Assembly: GCA_963576565.1 (NCBI GenBank)
Contig: OY755039.1
Location: 132,390,095 to 132,454,094, forward strand
DNA from: Aspidapion aeneum
Lineage: Eukaryota > Arthropoda > Insecta > Coleoptera > Brentidae
Reading direction: 5' to 3'
DNA length: 64,000 nt
Positions within the stretch are counted from its first letter, which is position 1. Each line of letters opens with the position of its first letter. Below are positions 61,270 through 64,000 of the stretch, in pieces. The notes under the pieces are model-generated. The model ran no database searches. It saw nothing but the letters and a program-made list of their open reading frames with translations, and was not told the origin of the DNA. Both the position numbers and the translations under genes were made by a program.

Positions 61270-62264
61270 AAAAAATGTTATGTTTTATTTAAATTATTCG
61301 ATGATTCAAAAATTTTGTATAAACCCCATAGTATTGTTTATTTCTTGTATCGAAACACACTTCAAAAATAGTGTAGTGTGCAGTGTAAAATAAATACGTA
61401 CAGGAGCGGTCAAAAAATGTTTTGCTGTTTTTACCACAGCCGTTAAAGGATTTGCTTGTGAATCGCCACAATTTTTTTCCTGTGATTTCTTTGTGTCGAG
61501 GGATGGATTGGGTATACTTTTATTAGAACAAAAAGGGTATGGCAATGGCAAACCAGAAATAGCGCCTAGAGTACAGAACAAATGAGCCCACCGACTCACC
61601 AATTAGTATAGTTCATTGCATAATTTTTAAGGCAACTTTTTTTTCGTTGTTCTATGTTATTGTTATGGTAACCGGCTGATAACTGTCAAAATTATCTCAA
61701 AAATAAGAATATACTTTTCTTATAATAAATACAATTAAAATAAATTCCAAAATAAAAACTCAAATATTTTGCAAATAAAGAACACAGAGAAAGCCGTAGA
61801 AAAATATATACACGGTGTTCACGAACATCGAAACAGAGGTATTTTTGAGTATTTAGAGTGCGAATTTAAAGAAACGCTCGGACACGTCGATTTTGTTTTC
61901 GAGGGGGACACTTTTTGGATGTAAATTTTGTAGCACGAAACCCCTTCAAGGAGCATACTGAGAAAGTGGGTCTGCTTTGAAGGCCTTTTGAATGACCTGT
62001 GTAAAAATTTCAAAAATCTAATAATTACCTTTAAACTTTCAAATTTAACTGGACTGATAAAATGAGAATTTAATTAGAATTTTATTATTTTTTGGATATA
62101 ATTTTTAGTTTATCATTCCATGTTAAATTTGAAAATTTGAAAGCAAATATCTCAAAAACTAATCTATGGATTTTCGAAAATTTTACACGGTTGTAAAAAT
62201 ATTCAAGAGAGCTTCAAAACAATGTGGAAGTGTGGAAAAATTAATTTTGTCGCTCTTATTTTTG
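61270..62264. other. No gene seen
   Basis: AT-rich DNA; short minus-strand open stretches around 61306-61602 and 61819-62013 have no recognisable domain. Confidence 0.4.
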
Positions 62265-63800
62265 ACCGTTTTTTTGGCTGCTTCGCTAACTTCGTAAGAA
62301 GTTAGCGAAGCACCCTTGTCAAAAATGGCTTTAGACATGACGTAACGAAATCGAATATGGTGGATAATTTACCGTTAATTAGTCGTTAATTAGTTGTGGA
62401 AAAATTAATTTTGTCGCTCTTATTTTTGACCGTTTTAGCTCACACATATACTATACTATAGTAGTGTGAGCTATGGTGATCCAAATTTTTTCGAGAAAAA
62501 AAAAATTGCTCCGATTTCAAAAAATTTTATATATCTTTGCGTTTCAGATGATTTTGAAACTTTTTTGTTGCGCCGTCTGTCTGTCTGTCTGTCTGTCTGT
62601 AACGACCAACGCGCATAACTCAAAAACGGCTTGCCCGATTTTAATGAAATTTGGTACCCAGGCTGGGTTTTGGGTCGAGATGGTCCCATTTAAAAATGAA
62701 CAAAATCCACTGAACACAAGCCAAATAAAAGGGTGGGGGTAGATTTCAAAAATTAGAGTTTATGAAAACATATGGCGTGTGTGATATCAAACGAAAGGTA
62801 ATTGAGTCTGGAGTTAAACAAAATACATTTTAGTTTATTTAAAAAAAAAGGGGAGGGGGTAAATTTCAAAAATTAGTGTTTAAGTGGAAATATGGCGTGT
62901 GTGATATCAAACGAAAGGTAATTGAGTCTGGAGTTAAACAAAATACATTTTAGTTTAAAAAAAAGGGTGGGGGTGGATTTGAAAAATTAGAGTTTAAGTC
63001 AAAACATGGCTTGTGTGGTATCAAACGAAAGGTAATTGAGTCTGGAGTTCAATAAAACATACTTCAGTTTTTAGTTATATTAGCTTTCACGTAGATACAC
63101 TATAACTCTAGTACCCAGTGTGAGCTTGGGTGCCCATAGATTGGCAGAGTATTTTGGGTGCTTCTCTAAATTCATATGAAGTTAGAGAGGCACCCTCGTC
63201 AAAAATGGCTTTAGACATGACGTATCGAAATCGAATATAGTGGATAATTTGCCGCTAATTAGTCGTTAATTAGTTGTGGAAAAATTAATTTTGTCGCTCT
63301 TATTTTTGACCGTTTTTTATATGCTTAATTCATATGAAGTTACAGAGGCACCCAAAAAACACTCAAAACTAAACGCGACAAAATTAATTTTTCCACAACT
63401 AATTAACGACTAATTAGCGGCAAATTATTCACCAGATTCGATTTCGATACGTCATGTCTAAAGCCATTTTTACGAGCTTCGCTAACTTCATATGAGTATA
63501 GAGAAGCACCCAAAAAAACGGTCAAAAATAAGAGCGACAAAATTAATTTTTCCACAACTAATTCACGACTAATTAGCGGCAAATTATCCACCATACTCGA
63601 TTTCGATACGTCATGTCTAAAGCCATTTTTACGAGTGTGCTTCGCTAACTTCATATAAAGTTAGCGAAGCACCCAAAAAAAACGGTCAAAAATAAGAGCG
63701 ACAAAATTAATTTTTCCACAACTAATTCACGACTAATTAACGGCAAATTATCCACCTAGTCACGATTCGATCTGCGATGGGTGCTTCGCTAACTTCATGC
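62265..63800. repeat. ~160-bp satellite units with hairpin junctions, both orientations
   Basis: Five units share a body (GGCTTTAGACATGACGTA.., TGGATAATTT.., AGTTGTGGAAAAATTAATTT, TGTCGCTCTTATTTTTGACC) and are separated by palindromes such as GCTTCGCTAACTTC..GAAGTTAGCGAAGC. Two units (about 62320-62436 and 63195-63316) read +, three (63345-63470, 63520-63635, 63685-63765) read minus. Spacings are about 162 bp (after subtracting the 718-bp insertion), 159 and 165. The central pair is head to head across a hairpin. Confidence 0.85.
62437..63154 (+). mobile_element. GTCT-core DINE/Helentron-like element, copy 11
   Basis: This full-length copy has only 6 GTCT units. It is inserted in the T run of a satellite unit: GACCGTTTT precedes it and TTTTGGGTGC follows, where other units read GACCGTTTTTT on into GGGTGC. 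This pins the element ends between T residues. Confidence 0.9.
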
Positions 63801-64000
63801 TCATGATTTTAATTGGGCTGAATCCAGGTATATCGATGAATATCTATGTTTAAAAAAACCCTTTTTCTCTTTAGGTTGTGGGTTTCACACAATTGCATCA
63901 GTCTCAAGCTATTATCATTTGTTACGTCCTACCAATTTGTTTATTTGTTCGACTATTAAAATCGCCAAGCTTAATTATATCCTGGTATTACCGATGTTGG
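63801..64000. other. Window end, nothing recognised
   Basis: No feature is seen after the last partial satellite hairpin. Confidence 0.4.

Overview
This window is AT-rich, intron-rich eukaryotic DNA from an insect. The evidence is a POU class II gene of the nubbin/pdm type, split by canonical GT-AG introns, with transposons, a SINE and Helentron-like elements between the exons. The transposon-swollen introns (up to 10 kb) suggest a large genome such as a beetle's, but the species cannot be fixed from this sequence alone.

The only convincing host gene is nub, on the + strand. I assembled it by matching splice sites and codon phase: exon 9876-9982, an alternative first coding exon 17618-17686, then 18003-18251, 28430-28652, 29112-29234, 30185-30401 (POU-specific domain), 33278-33507 (POU homeodomain) and 42809-42912 (last coding exon, stop). 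All phases agree. The short form starting at 17618 is exactly 1215 nt, or 404 residues. The longer form entering through 9876-9982 has its N-terminus outside the window.

Mobile DNA fills almost all the rest. Eleven copies of one short family carry a (GTCT)n core, terminal palindromes and an internal tandem block, and resemble DINE-1/Helentron-associated elements. The copy in the intron between the two POU half-domains has a GTCT tract expanded to about 1.84 kb. Other identified elements are: an internally broken Ty3/gypsy element with 416-bp LTRs and an ATAT target duplication (33872-40188); an RTE-like LINE (3558-6451) inside a larger TIR element (2225-7763); hAT elements with 8-bp duplications (16363-17423, 51190-53743, probably 21752-21937); TA-flanked MITEs (two families, two copies each); a TTA-flanked foldback (54348-56325); a tRNA-derived SINE (20000-20176); several large foldbacks (11.67-16.05, 20.95-25.06, 25.7-26.5 and 44.48-47.48 kb); and a satellite array with hairpin junctions (62.27-63.8 kb). 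Insertions are nested up to three deep, and several leave a second copy of the target that shows the pre-insertion sequence.

From the nub stop codon to the right end (42.9-64 kb) I see no host coding gene, only a probable 3' UTR and repeats. No structural RNA gene, CRISPR array or bacterial-type signal is present.
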